Shown piece by piece: positions 23,594 to 31,405 of a DNA stretch of 33,461 bases. The notes below the pieces were generated by a model. It was not told the DNA's origin, made no database searches, and worked only from the letters and a program-made list of their open reading frames with translations. The translations under genes and the position numbers were made by a program. Origin of the DNA: a bacterium (GTDB taxonomy: Bacteria > UBP6 > JAFGXH01); the NCBI GenBank assembly GCA_016936735.1, contig JAFGXH010000268.1, forward strand, positions 1-33,461, given 5' to 3'. Each line of letters opens with the position of its first letter. Positions within the stretch are counted from its first letter, which is position 1.

Positions 23594-24532
23594 CTATTGA
23601 ACATGCCCCTTTTTTATATATTTTGATATGAAAAATGAGATAATTAGAATAGCAATGCCAATCCATTGAGATGTTGAGAAAAATCCAAATATCCCTCGAT
23701 CATCATCTCTAAAAAACTCAATAATAAATCTTGCGATGCTATATAAAACCATAAATTGAATAAATATCTGTCCTGTATATTTTGCTTTTTTTCTTAAATA
23801 AAAAAGAAGATAGAAAAATATTAATAGAACAGCAATAGCCTCAAATAGTTGTGTTGGAAAAACAGGGAGAGCATTATGTCTATGAGTCATAATATCTGGA
23901 TAAAGTTCAATATGTTTTTTAAATGCAGGAGAGTTGTGAGGAAATGTAACTCCTAAAAAGGAGTCTGTATGTTTTCCAAAACAGCATCCAGCTAAATAAC
24001 AACCAACTCTACCAATTGCTAATCCAAAGGCTAAAGATGGTGAAACTAAATCTGCCATTTTAAGAATTTTTATTTTTCTTTTTCTCAGGAAAAACCATGA
24101 AGCAATAATTGCTCCAATAAAACCACCATAATATACTAATCCACCACGCCAAAACTCAATAGCTGCAAAACAGTCTTTTTGATAACAGTATCCAGTTGCA
24201 ACATTACATATGTTTCCCACTCCAGCAGCATCACACATTGCATCTGTTTTACAACCACCAGCAATATATCTTGCAGCCTCATCAACTTTAAATGGGTCAA
24301 TACACATATTAACATAGTCTGAAAAATGTCCATCAACAAAAACATGAAGAATTCTTGCTCCAAAAAGAGATGCCAAAAGAATAACTATTGAGAAGTCTAA
24401 AAGATCAACTCTTTTTATCTCATAAGTTGAGGCATTTCTCCAAGCTATATATATACCAACAATAAATGCAAACATCAACATTGTAAAATATGATGGAAAC
24501 TCAATGGGATGTTTTAAAAGAAAAGGATACAT
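23594..24532 (-). CDS. lgt: Prolipoprotein diacylglyceryl transferase with Cys-rich insert
   Basis: A 312-residue Lgt with WRGGLVYYGGF, GRVGCYLAGCCFG, FPTQLFE and ARFIIEFFRDD. An insertion at about residues 80-120 holds seven cysteines (CIDPF, GGCKTDAMC, GNIC, TGYCYQKDC); by Lgt topology it would face the periplasm and could be disulfide-bonded or bind metal. Its ATG overlaps the lspA stop by one base (TAATG), implying translational coupling, with GGAG ten bases before. Being coupled to lspA, this copy is likely the housekeeping one. Two paralogous lgt genes side by side are unusual. Confidence 0.9.
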   Translation of the reverse strand: MYPFLLKHPIEFPSYFTMLMFAFIVGIYIAWRNASTYEIKRVDLLDFSIVILLASLFGARILHVFVDGHFSDYVNMCIDPFKVDEAARYIAGGCKTDAMCDAAGVGNICNVATGYCYQKDCFAAIEFWRGGLVYYGGFIGAIIASWFFLRKRKIKILKMADLVSPSLAFGLAIGRVGCYLAGCCFGKHTDSFLGVTFPHNSPAFKKHIELYPDIMTHRHNALPVFPTQLFEAIAVLLIFFYLLFYLRKKAKYTGQIFIQFMVLYSIARFIIEFFRDDDRGIFGFFSTSQWIGIAILIISFFISKYIKKGHVQ

Positions 24533-25035
24533 TATTGATTATCTCCTTTTTTCTGTTTTTTTCTCCAATCCAAAAACATATCAATAAGAATTAAACCCAT
24601 ACCAATAGATATTGCAACATCTGCAATATTAAATGTTGGCCAATGGTGTTTTCCAACATGCCAATCAATAAAATCAACAACATGTCTTACAAAAACTCTA
24701 TCAATAAAATTACCAATAGCTCCACCAGCAATAAGAGAGAATGCTATCTGTAAAATTATCTGTTCATCTTTGAGCTTTTTATAAATAAAGCCTAAAACTC
24801 CCATAGCAACAACAGTTATTGCAATAAAAAAAGGAATTCGAACAGATGGACTCCAACTACCAAAAACTCCCCAGGCAGCCCCTCTATTCTCTGCATAAAT
24901 AAAATTGAAAAAACCATCAATTATTGTTATTGGAGGCTTTCCTTTTAGATTATTAACAGCCCAAACTTTTGTTATATAATCTAAAAAAATTGATAGAGGG
25001 ATTAAAATTAATGGAAAAATATATTTTCTTTTCAT
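24532..25035 (-). CDS. lspA: Lipoprotein signal peptidase
   Basis: LspA removes the signal peptide from diacylglyceryl-modified prolipoproteins in the inner membrane. The 167 residues form four transmembrane helices. Conserved motifs are NRGAAWG, GGAIGNFIDR, the first catalytic Asp in VVDFID (D121) and the second in FNIADV (D139). The ATG at 25035 has GGAG four bases upstream; the longer frame to 25128 runs into the upstream gene and has no site. It lies 19 bases after the LRR gene and overlaps lgt, so LRR-lspA-lgt form an operon. Confidence 0.93.
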   Translation of the reverse strand: MKRKYIFPLILIPLSIFLDYITKVWAVNNLKGKPPITIIDGFFNFIYAENRGAAWGVFGSWSPSVRIPFFIAITVVAMGVLGFIYKKLKDEQIILQIAFSLIAGGAIGNFIDRVFVRHVVDFIDWHVGKHHWPTFNIADVAISIGMGLILIDMFLDWRKKQKKGDNQ

Positions 25036-25054
25036 AAATCTCCTAATTTTCAAA

Positions 25055-26020
25055 TTAAAAAATCTTAACTCTTGATAAATAAATAGATGAGCCAGTAGCA
25101 GCAGGATTTCCTTTAATCCAGAGTTCACTTAAATTCATCTCATTTATAACTGAAATATCTACTATTTTATTCCCAGATAGTTTAAGTATTTTTAAATATT
25201 TTAGATTTTTCAACTCTGTGATATCAATAATCTCATTTTGGGATAACTCAAGCTCTTTAATATTTTTAATTTGAGCAACCTCTTTTAGATTTTTTATACC
25301 ATTTTTACCTAAATCTAATGTTTTTAACTTTAACAAATCTTTTAGTGGTAAAACCGATTTCACTCTATTTCCCCATAATGAAAGAGTTTGTAGCTGTTTT
25401 AAGTCAGATAGATCTGATATATCTGTTATTTTATTATCCTCTAAATTAAGAGTTTGAAGCTTTTTTAAAAAAGAGATAGCACTAATATCTGATATCTGAT
25501 TTCCTGTTAATATGAGTGATTTTAGATTTTTTAACTCCTCTATTCCAGTTAAATCACTTAATTCACCACTTTTTATCTCTAAATTTGTTAAATTTTCAAG
25601 AGAGGATAGTGATTTTAATGATTTAATATTATGCTCTTCAATAATTAGTGCCTCTAAAGCTTTAAGATTTTTTAAAGGGGAGAGGTCATATATTTTGCAA
25701 CCTTTTAGAAATAAAACTTTTAATTTTCTTAAATTTTTGAGGGGGGTTAAGTCTGAAATCGGATTTTGACTAAGATCAAGCATCTCTAACTCCACAAGAG
25801 TTGAAAGAGATGATATATCTGATATATTATTATTATCTAGTTGAGCTCTTTTCAGATTTTTTAGTAACTCAATTCCATCTAAATCCTCAATATCACGTTT
25901 TGAGGCATCTAAAAACTCTATTTTTTCCAACTCCTCTTCATCAATATCATCATCAGGATCTGCTAATCTCTCTTTAACAGCCTCCTCAAGCTCATAATCC
26001 TCAAATATAATATTACCCAT
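25055..26020 (-). CDS. Leucine-rich repeat protein (SDS22/internalin-type repeats)
   Basis: A 321-residue protein with about 10-11 LRRs of 21-22 residues (pattern LKNLKSLILTGNQISDIS) after an acidic N-terminal cap (about residues 1-50, rich in Asp/Glu). No signal peptide is present, so it should be cytosolic, unlike secreted internalins. LRRs of this type form curved binding surfaces; the partner is unknown. GGAG precedes the ATG, and a near-consensus promoter (TTGAGA-17-TATAAT) sits directly upstream. It is the first gene of the transcript that carries lspA and lgt, which may point to a role linked to the envelope, but this is only context. Confidence 0.85.
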   Translation of the reverse strand: MGNIIFEDYELEEAVKERLADPDDDIDEEELEKIEFLDASKRDIEDLDGIELLKNLKRAQLDNNNISDISSLSTLVELEMLDLSQNPISDLTPLKNLRKLKVLFLKGCKIYDLSPLKNLKALEALIIEEHNIKSLKSLSSLENLTNLEIKSGELSDLTGIEELKNLKSLILTGNQISDISAISFLKKLQTLNLEDNKITDISDLSDLKQLQTLSLWGNRVKSVLPLKDLLKLKTLDLGKNGIKNLKEVAQIKNIKELELSQNEIIDITELKNLKYLKILKLSGNKIVDISVINEMNLSELWIKGNPAATGSSIYLSRVKIF

Positions 26021-26043
26021 TTTATCTCCAAAATAAAAAATCG

Positions 26044-26072
26044 ATTATAAACTATTTTTAAAATCATCTCAA
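26044..26072 (-). promoter_or_regulatory. Promoter of the LRR-lspA-lgt operon
   Basis: TTGAGA (26067-26072), 17 bases, and a perfect TATAAT (26044-26049) on the minus strand. The predicted leader is under 20 nt. Confidence 0.7.
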
Positions 26073-26180
26073 ATTAAAAATATCACAAAAAATAAAAGAG
26101 ATGAAAAATCAATTTTATAAAAATATTTTATATAAAAAACAAAAAAATTAATCAAATCCTTGATTTAAAACAAAAAAAAT

Positions 26181-26204
26181 AGTAAAAGTAGCTATTCTTT
26201 TACT
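26181..26204 (+). promoter_or_regulatory. Hairpin abutting the ribosome-binding site of the pseudo-NlpC lipoprotein gene
   Basis: AGTAAAAG (26181-26188) and CTTTTACT (26197-26204) form an 8-bp stem with an 8-base loop, ending exactly where AGGAG begins. It could shield or expose the site, or stabilise the mRNA 5' end. Confidence 0.45.
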
Positions 26205-26214
26205 AGGAGTTATT

Positions 26215-27579
26215 ATGAAAAAAATAGTTATTCTTTTTTTATCTCTATTTTTAGTTGTTAGTTGTAATAAAAAAACTGATGATTCAGCAAAAAATGGAAA
26301 TGAAAAAACTACAACAAATAAAACTGAAACAAAAAAAACTGAGAACACAGAGACTAAAAAAACTGAAACAACTGAAACAAAAAAAACTGAAACAGGAGAT
26401 TCTGGTTCTGACAGAGATAAATTAGTTAAAAAAGCTCTCGAATTTGAAAACAATAACAATGCAGATAGTAATGATTATGATAAATACAGTTCAGGGTTTG
26501 TTAAAATGCTCTATCTTGAAAATGGGGTCGATTTAACTAAAATAAAACTTGCTGATAAAAAAGATGCAGAGGGAAATTGGTTAAGTAATGTTGAGGTGAT
26601 GGCAAAATTTATGGAACAGAATGGATCCCTTTACAAAGATCGTCTTCCTAAAAAGGGTGATGTTGTATTTTTTCAAAACACATTTGATAGAAATAAAGAT
26701 GGTGAAATCAATGATCCTTATACAACTATGGGAATTGTAGTTGAGGTTGATAAAGAGGAGACTGTTCATTTCTTAATGAAAATGAGTGATAAAATTCAGA
26801 TGAAACAGATGAATCTTAAAAATCCAGATCAAGCATCAGTTAAAGATAAAAATTTAACAAAAACAATAAATAGTCAACTTAGATGGATCTCATCTGAGGA
26901 GAAAAAAGCTGAAAAAACAGTTCCTCAATATGCTGGAGAGCTATTTTTAACTTATGGAACAATTTTAGATAACAAAACTTTTGAACAACTAAAACCAAAA
27001 AGAGATCTTCCTCAAACAGACAGAGAAAAAGTTGTTGAATTTGCACTATCATTTGAGGGAAAAGAGCTTCCAAAAAGTGAAGATTACTCAAATACAAGCT
27101 CTGGATTTGTAAAAATGCTTTTCTTAAATTTTGAACTTAATGTATTTGATGTTCCAACAGATTTAAAAAAAGATGAAGAGGGAAAATGGAGAGGTGGAAC
27201 TGAATTAGCATACTATTTTGCAAAAGAGTATGGAAAATTGTTTGAATCATCTCCTAAAAAAGGTGATGTTATCTTTTTTGATAATAGTTATGATGAGAAT
27301 AAAGATGGAGAAGTTAATGATAAATTAACTGGAATTGGTTTTATTGTTGAGATAGATAAAGAGGATACAATTCATTACCTTACAAAAACATCAAAAGGTA
27401 TTGAGATGAAACAGATGAATCTAAAAATGAAAGATCAAGCATCAATTAAAGATAAAAATTTAACAAAAACAATAAACTCTCAAACAAGATGGCAAACTGC
27501 AAAAGAGAAAAAAGATGGTGTAGTGGTTCCAACACTTTCAGCACAACAATTTAACTCTTTTGGTTCATTTTTCAAATAG
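26215..27579 (+). CDS. Lipoprotein with two degenerate NlpC/P60-like domains and EF-hand-like loops
   Basis: A 454-residue lipoprotein: lipobox VVSC with Cys17, then a Thr/Lys/Glu low-complexity linker (about 27-61, made of KKTET units). Two homologous ~185-residue domains follow (about 66-255 and 268-454). Each has the NlpC/P60-CHAP landmarks SSGFVKML (normally DCSGFV), KKGDVVFF (normally PGDLVFF), and a GIVVEV strand. The expected catalytic Cys is Ser92/Ser295, and the expected His is Thr171/Gly373, so neither domain should hydrolyse peptidoglycan. Between KKGD and GIVV each has a DxNxDGxxND loop (158-167 and 360-369) that may bind calcium. A binding or structural role at the cell wall is inferred. 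Confidence 0.75.
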   Translation: MKKIVILFLSLFLVVSCNKKTDDSAKNGNEKTTTNKTETKKTENTETKKTETTETKKTETGDSGSDRDKLVKKALEFENNNNADSNDYDKYSSGFVKMLYLENGVDLTKIKLADKKDAEGNWLSNVEVMAKFMEQNGSLYKDRLPKKGDVVFFQNTFDRNKDGEINDPYTTMGIVVEVDKEETVHFLMKMSDKIQMKQMNLKNPDQASVKDKNLTKTINSQLRWISSEEKKAEKTVPQYAGELFLTYGTILDNKTFEQLKPKRDLPQTDREKVVEFALSFEGKELPKSEDYSNTSSGFVKMLFLNFELNVFDVPTDLKKDEEGKWRGGTELAYYFAKEYGKLFESSPKKGDVIFFDNSYDENKDGEVNDKLTGIGFIVEIDKEDTIHYLTKTSKGIEMKQMNLKMKDQASIKDKNLTKTINSQTRWQTAKEKKDGVVVPTLSAQQFNSFGSFFK

Positions 27580-27674
27580 TAAAAAAATCTCTTATAACAA
27601 AAATTAATTTCTCAAAACATCTAAATTTTTTGAATACTTAAAACACTATATATTGATTAAAAAAACGATTTTTC

Positions 27675-27703
27675 TTGAATAAATTATATATTTCTGATAT
27701 AAA
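27675..27703 (+). promoter_or_regulatory. Promoter of rpsB-tsf
   Basis: TTGAAT (27675-27680), 17 bases, TATAAA (27698-27703) with an extended TG just before it. The predicted leader is about 88 nt. Confidence 0.65.
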
Positions 27704-27709
27704 TACTCA

Positions 27710-27797
27710 CTTTTATGTACGCACATCCGTTACAAAAAAGTCCTTTTTTTAAAGGTTGCGGATGGAGGCAAACTTTTTTATTTTTGGAGGTTTTTTT
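27710..27797 (+). promoter_or_regulatory. rpsB leader with stem-loop (possible S2 autoregulation)
   Basis: CATCCG (27724-27729) pairs with CGGATG (27759-27764); CCTTT/AAAGG can pair inside. The structure ends about 20 bases before the GGAGG of rpsB. Leaders bound by S2 are known upstream of rpsB in other bacteria; identity with them is not claimed. Confidence 0.4.
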
Positions 27798-28637
27798 ATG
27801 AGTCGTGAATTGACATTACAATCTATGATTGAAGCGGGTGCTCATTATGGTCACAGAACCAATAAATGGAACCCAAATATGAAGCCTTATATCTTTGGTG
27901 AACACGAAGGAATCCATGTGATAGATCTTCGTAAAACTATTGATCTTTACGCAAAAGCATGCGAGGCTGCTAAAAATATTGTTGCAAAAGGTGGAAGAAT
28001 TCTTTTTGTAGGAACAAAAAAACAGGCTCAAGGAGTTATAGCTGAAGAGGCTCAAAAAGCTGGAATGCCTTTTGTTGCATCAAGATGGCTTGGTGGAATG
28101 CTCACAAACTTCAAAACAATTAAATCAAGTGTTGATAAACTTAAAAGATTTGAAAAAATGATTGAAACAAATCAACTTCAACGCTATTCAAAAAAAGAGA
28201 TTATCAAAATTAGCAAAGAGGTTCAAAAACTAGATCGTAACCTTGGTGGTTTACGTAATATGAACAAAGCTCCTCAAGCTCTTTTTATTGTTGATGTTCG
28301 TAGAGAACATCTTGCAATCGCAGATGCAAAAAGATTAGGAATTCCTGTAATTGCTCTTGTTGATACAAATGCAAATCCAACTCTTGTTGATTATCCTATT
28401 CCTGCAAATGATGATGCTATCCGTAGCATTCGTCTTTTTACAACAGGTATCACAGAGGCTTGTATTGAGGGTAACTCTTTAAGAGAAGAAACAATGTTAA
28501 CAGAGGATGGTGAAACAACTAAAGTTGAAAAAAAACGTCCTTCAACAAAAGCTCCTGAGGCAAAAAAACCTTTCCATAAAAAGCCTTTCGCAGCTAAAAA
28601 AAGAGATGAAGATTCATATGATGATGCAGATGAATAA
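27798..28637 (+). CDS. rpsB: 30S ribosomal protein S2
   Basis: S2 binds the head-body junction of the small subunit and helps recruit S1. 279 residues: the core is typical (GAHYGHRTNKWNPNM, FVGTKKQAQ, RWLGGMLTNF, VDTNANP). A Lys/Pro-rich basic segment ending in an acidic tail (about residues 235-279) extends beyond the usual ~230-250 residues. The ATG at 27798 follows GGAGG by seven T residues; the longer frame from 27756 includes the leader hairpin and is rejected. tsf follows after 9 bases in the classic rpsB-tsf-pyrH order. Confidence 0.97.
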   Translation: MSRELTLQSMIEAGAHYGHRTNKWNPNMKPYIFGEHEGIHVIDLRKTIDLYAKACEAAKNIVAKGGRILFVGTKKQAQGVIAEEAQKAGMPFVASRWLGGMLTNFKTIKSSVDKLKRFEKMIETNQLQRYSKKEIIKISKEVQKLDRNLGGLRNMNKAPQALFIVDVRREHLAIADAKRLGIPVIALVDTNANPTLVDYPIPANDDAIRSIRLFTTGITEACIEGNSLREETMLTEDGETTKVEKKRPSTKAPEAKKPFHKKPFAAKKRDEDSYDDADE

Positions 28638-28646
28638 GGAGAAAAA

Positions 28647-29570
28647 ATGGCTCAAATAACAGCAGGAATGGTTAAAGAACTTCGTGAAAAAACTGGTGCA
28701 GGAATGATGGATGCTAAAAAAGCATTAACAGAGACTGATGGTGATATGGAGAAAGCAGTTGTTTACCTTAGAGAGAAGGGTTTAGCTGCTTCAGCAAAAA
28801 AAGCTGCTCGTATTGCAGCTGAAGGTGTTGTTGCTATATCTATATCAGAAGACAATAAAACTGCATCTCTTGTTGAAGTTAACTGTGAAACCGACTTTGT
28901 TGGAAAAAATGAGGAGTTTCGTTCTTTCGCAGAGAATGTTGCAGATGTTTTAAAAACAAAAAAAATTGAGGATATGGACTCTCTTCTTGATCTTAATCTT
29001 GAGGGAGCAACTGTTCGTGATCAACAATCATCTCTTGTTGCAAAAATTGGTGAAAAAATTGAGATTCGCCGTTTTAAAACATTAGAAAATGATTATGTTC
29101 ATGGATATCTTCATAAAATAAACTATAAAGTTGCAACACTTGTATCTTTAAAAGCTGAAAATCCAGCTGTTTATGAAACAGAGGCTTTTCAAAATCTTGC
29201 AAAAGATCTTGCAATGCAAGTTGCTGCTGCATCACCTCGCTATTTAGATCGTACTCAAGTTGATTCAACTGAAATTGAAAAAGAGAAAGAGATTACAGCA
29301 AATCAACTTAGAAATGAGGGAAAAAAAGAGGAGATGATTGAAAGAATTGTTTCTGGAAAATTAAATAGCTGGTATGCAGAGATATGTCTTCTAGATCAAT
29401 CTTTTATCAAAGAGGATAAAAAAAGTGTTACAGCCATCATTAAAGAGGTTGAAAAAACTTTAAATACAAAAATTACAGTATCTGACTTCGTAAGATTTGA
29501 AGTTGGTGAAGGTATTGAGAAACGACAAGATAATTTTGCAGATGAGGTTGCTGCTCAATTGCAAAACTAG
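28647..29570 (+). CDS. tsf: Elongation factor Ts
   Basis: EF-Ts recycles EF-Tu by releasing GDP. The N-terminal UBA-like domain (VKELREKTGAGMMDAKKAL) and the TDFV motif (CETDFVGKNEEF, near residue 80) that intrudes into the EF-Tu nucleotide pocket are present. Two dimerisation-type subdomains follow (307 residues, the two-core form as in E. coli at about 283). AAGGAG precedes the ATG. It is co-transcribed with rpsB and followed at once by a GNRA-loop terminator. Confidence 0.97.
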   Translation: MAQITAGMVKELREKTGAGMMDAKKALTETDGDMEKAVVYLREKGLAASAKKAARIAAEGVVAISISEDNKTASLVEVNCETDFVGKNEEFRSFAENVADVLKTKKIEDMDSLLDLNLEGATVRDQQSSLVAKIGEKIEIRRFKTLENDYVHGYLHKINYKVATLVSLKAENPAVYETEAFQNLAKDLAMQVAAASPRYLDRTQVDSTEIEKEKEITANQLRNEGKKEEMIERIVSGKLNSWYAEICLLDQSFIKEDKKSVTAIIKEVEKTLNTKITVSDFVRFEVGEGIEKRQDNFADEVAAQLQN

Positions 29571-29599
29571 AAAAAAGGCGGGTAACCGCCTTTTTTTTT
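29571..29599 (+). terminator. Terminator after tsf
   Basis: A GGCGG/CCGCC stem with a GTAA (GNRA) tetraloop, flanked by six A residues and nine T residues. pyrH begins only 36 bases later with no obvious promoter between, so it is probably leaky and sets a lower pyrH level. Confidence 0.85.
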
Positions 29600-29635
29600 A
29601 CCTTTAAAATAGTTAATTTTAATGGAGAAATATAT

Positions 29636-30340
29636 ATGGTAAAAAAAAGAGTTTTATTAAAACTCTCTGGTGAGGTTTTAAGAGGAAAAGAGCTTTTTGG
29701 TTACTCTGAAGAGATGATTGGACAGATTGCTGATGATCTTATTGCTCTTCAGAATGAGGGAATTGAGTTAGCAATTGTAATTGGTGGTGGAAACATTTTT
29801 CGTGGAATTAATGGAGATAAAACAGGTATTCAACGTGCAAATGCAGACTATATGGGAATGTTAGCAACAGTTATGAACTCTGTTGCACTTGCAGATGTTC
29901 TTGAGCATAAAGGGGCAAAAGCAAGAGTTATGTCAGCTATTCCAATGGAGACTATTGCAGAAAGCTACTCAAGAAAAAGAGCAATTGAGCATCTTAAAAA
30001 TGGTGCAATTGTTATTTTTGGTGGTGGAACAGGAAATCCTTTCTTTACAACAGATACTGCTGCTGCTCTTCGTGCTGTTGAGATGGATGTTGATATGATT
30101 TTAAAAGCAACAAAAGTTGATGGAATATATACAAAAGATCCAATGAAATACAGTGATGCTGTAAGATTAAGTAAAATAACCTACTCTGAAGCATTAGAAA
30201 AACAGTATAAAGTTATGGATTTAACAGCATTTGCAATTTGCCAAGAGCACAATATGGAGATTAGAATTTTTAATCTTTATGAAAAAGGGAATCTTTTAAA
30301 AGCAATTGTAGACCCATCAATTACAACAGTTGTCTCCTAA
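29636..30340 (+). CDS. pyrH: UMP kinase
   Basis: Phosphorylates UMP to UDP in pyrimidine synthesis; the bacterial hexameric amino-acid-kinase-fold enzyme. 234 residues, the usual length. Motifs: KLSGEVLRG at the N-terminus (phosphate binding), VIGGGNIFRG, the GTGNPFFTTDTAAALRA loop, and KATKVDGIYTKDP near the ATP site. GGAG precedes the ATG. It keeps the conserved position after rpsB-tsf, separated by a terminator. Confidence 0.96.
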   Translation: MVKKRVLLKLSGEVLRGKELFGYSEEMIGQIADDLIALQNEGIELAIVIGGGNIFRGINGDKTGIQRANADYMGMLATVMNSVALADVLEHKGAKARVMSAIPMETIAESYSRKRAIEHLKNGAIVIFGGGTGNPFFTTDTAAALRAVEMDVDMILKATKVDGIYTKDPMKYSDAVRLSKITYSEALEKQYKVMDLTAFAICQEHNMEIRIFNLYEKGNLLKAIVDPSITTVVS

Positions 30341-30362
30341 ATACAGTTAAATAAAACTACAT

Positions 30363-31397
30363 CTATTCAGGTTGAACCAATTTTAGAAGATTTTTTAGAC
30401 TTATGATCTCTAATGGATTTTTTATATTTGAGTTAAGTTTGAGACTATTTATATTAATATTTTCAGCTGCCTGTTTTGCAATAAAAATTTTTCCACCTTT
30501 TGATTTTAATATATCTGCCTCAAGTTTAATTTTCAAAGCCTCTGACTCTGCAATAAAAAGCTCTCCTTGAGACTCTAAAACAGCTCTCTCAGCATCTCCC
30601 TCTGCTCTAGTTCTTTTTTCATACTCATTTTTTTCAGCCTCAATTTTAGTAAGAACTATTTTATATTGAGATTGTAACTCCTGAATTCGTTTATTTCCTG
30701 CCTCACTCTCCTCTTTTTCTGAGTTTAAAATCTCTGTTTCTAATTTATTAGTCTCTAATTTAGCTTGATTCTCTAATACTTGAGCATCTTTTAATAACTT
30801 CTCTTGACGAAGATACTGTTTCTCTTGAATTGTTTTTTCAACTTTTTCATTTATAAAATTAAAACTTCTAATAAGAATAGCCTCTGCTTGAAGATTTATT
30901 TCAGCTAATTTTTCATTAAGTATTGGAAGAGTCTCCTCTGCAATTTGCTCTCTTAAATCTGTTTGAATAATAATAGATGGAGAGAGTTTTGCAAGCTCTG
31001 CTCTTAAAACAGATTTTGTTATTATTTTCATTCTATCTTGATAAGTTCTTTCTAATCCTCCTTTTATCAATTTATGGGCATGCCCTTTTATTATTTTAAA
31101 AGGAATTGAAACATCAAGATATATCTCATTATTATCTTTTGTTCTTATAATAAGAGGTTCTCCCTCATCACCACTTTGAGAAAAATGCAAGAACATTGTT
31201 GTTTTATTTAAATATCTCCATTCATGAACTCCAACTAATGCAAAATGAAGTCCTGCTTCAAAATCCTCCTCAACCAATCCACCCCAAGTATTTATTTTTA
31301 TTCCAACTTTTCCAACAGGAACTGTTGTAAAAAATAGTTTATTTAAAAATATCAATCCAATAATTGATATAGCTATAATAATAATTATTTTTTTCAT
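30363..31397 (-). CDS. SPFH/Band 7 (prohibitin-like) membrane protein 2
   Basis: A 344-residue protein: one N-terminal membrane anchor (about residues 3-22), an SPFH/Band 7 domain (about 25-190, with VPVGKVGIKINTWGG), then a long charged coiled coil (about 190-310, Glu/Lys/Gln-rich). SPFH proteins form ring-like membrane assemblies that organise microdomains or regulate proteases such as FtsH (HflK/HflC). No FtsH or NfeD partner is next to it. GGGGG precedes the ATG. The gene follows the other SPFH gene by 8 bases, so the pair may form a hetero-oligomer as HflK and HflC do. Confidence 0.8.
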   Translation of the reverse strand: MKKIIIIIAISIIGLIFLNKLFFTTVPVGKVGIKINTWGGLVEEDFEAGLHFALVGVHEWRYLNKTTMFLHFSQSGDEGEPLIIRTKDNNEIYLDVSIPFKIIKGHAHKLIKGGLERTYQDRMKIITKSVLRAELAKLSPSIIIQTDLREQIAEETLPILNEKLAEINLQAEAILIRSFNFINEKVEKTIQEKQYLRQEKLLKDAQVLENQAKLETNKLETEILNSEKEESEAGNKRIQELQSQYKIVLTKIEAEKNEYEKRTRAEGDAERAVLESQGELFIAESEALKIKLEADILKSKGGKIFIAKQAAENININSLKLNSNIKNPLEIISLKNLLKLVQPE

Positions 31398-31405
31398 AAA
31401 GCCCC

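Noticed and set aside
25036-25128. Longer lspA with 31 extra N-terminal residues
   Set aside because: It would overlap the LRR gene and has no ribosome-binding site, while ATG 25035 has GGAG at good spacing and gives the normal LspA length.
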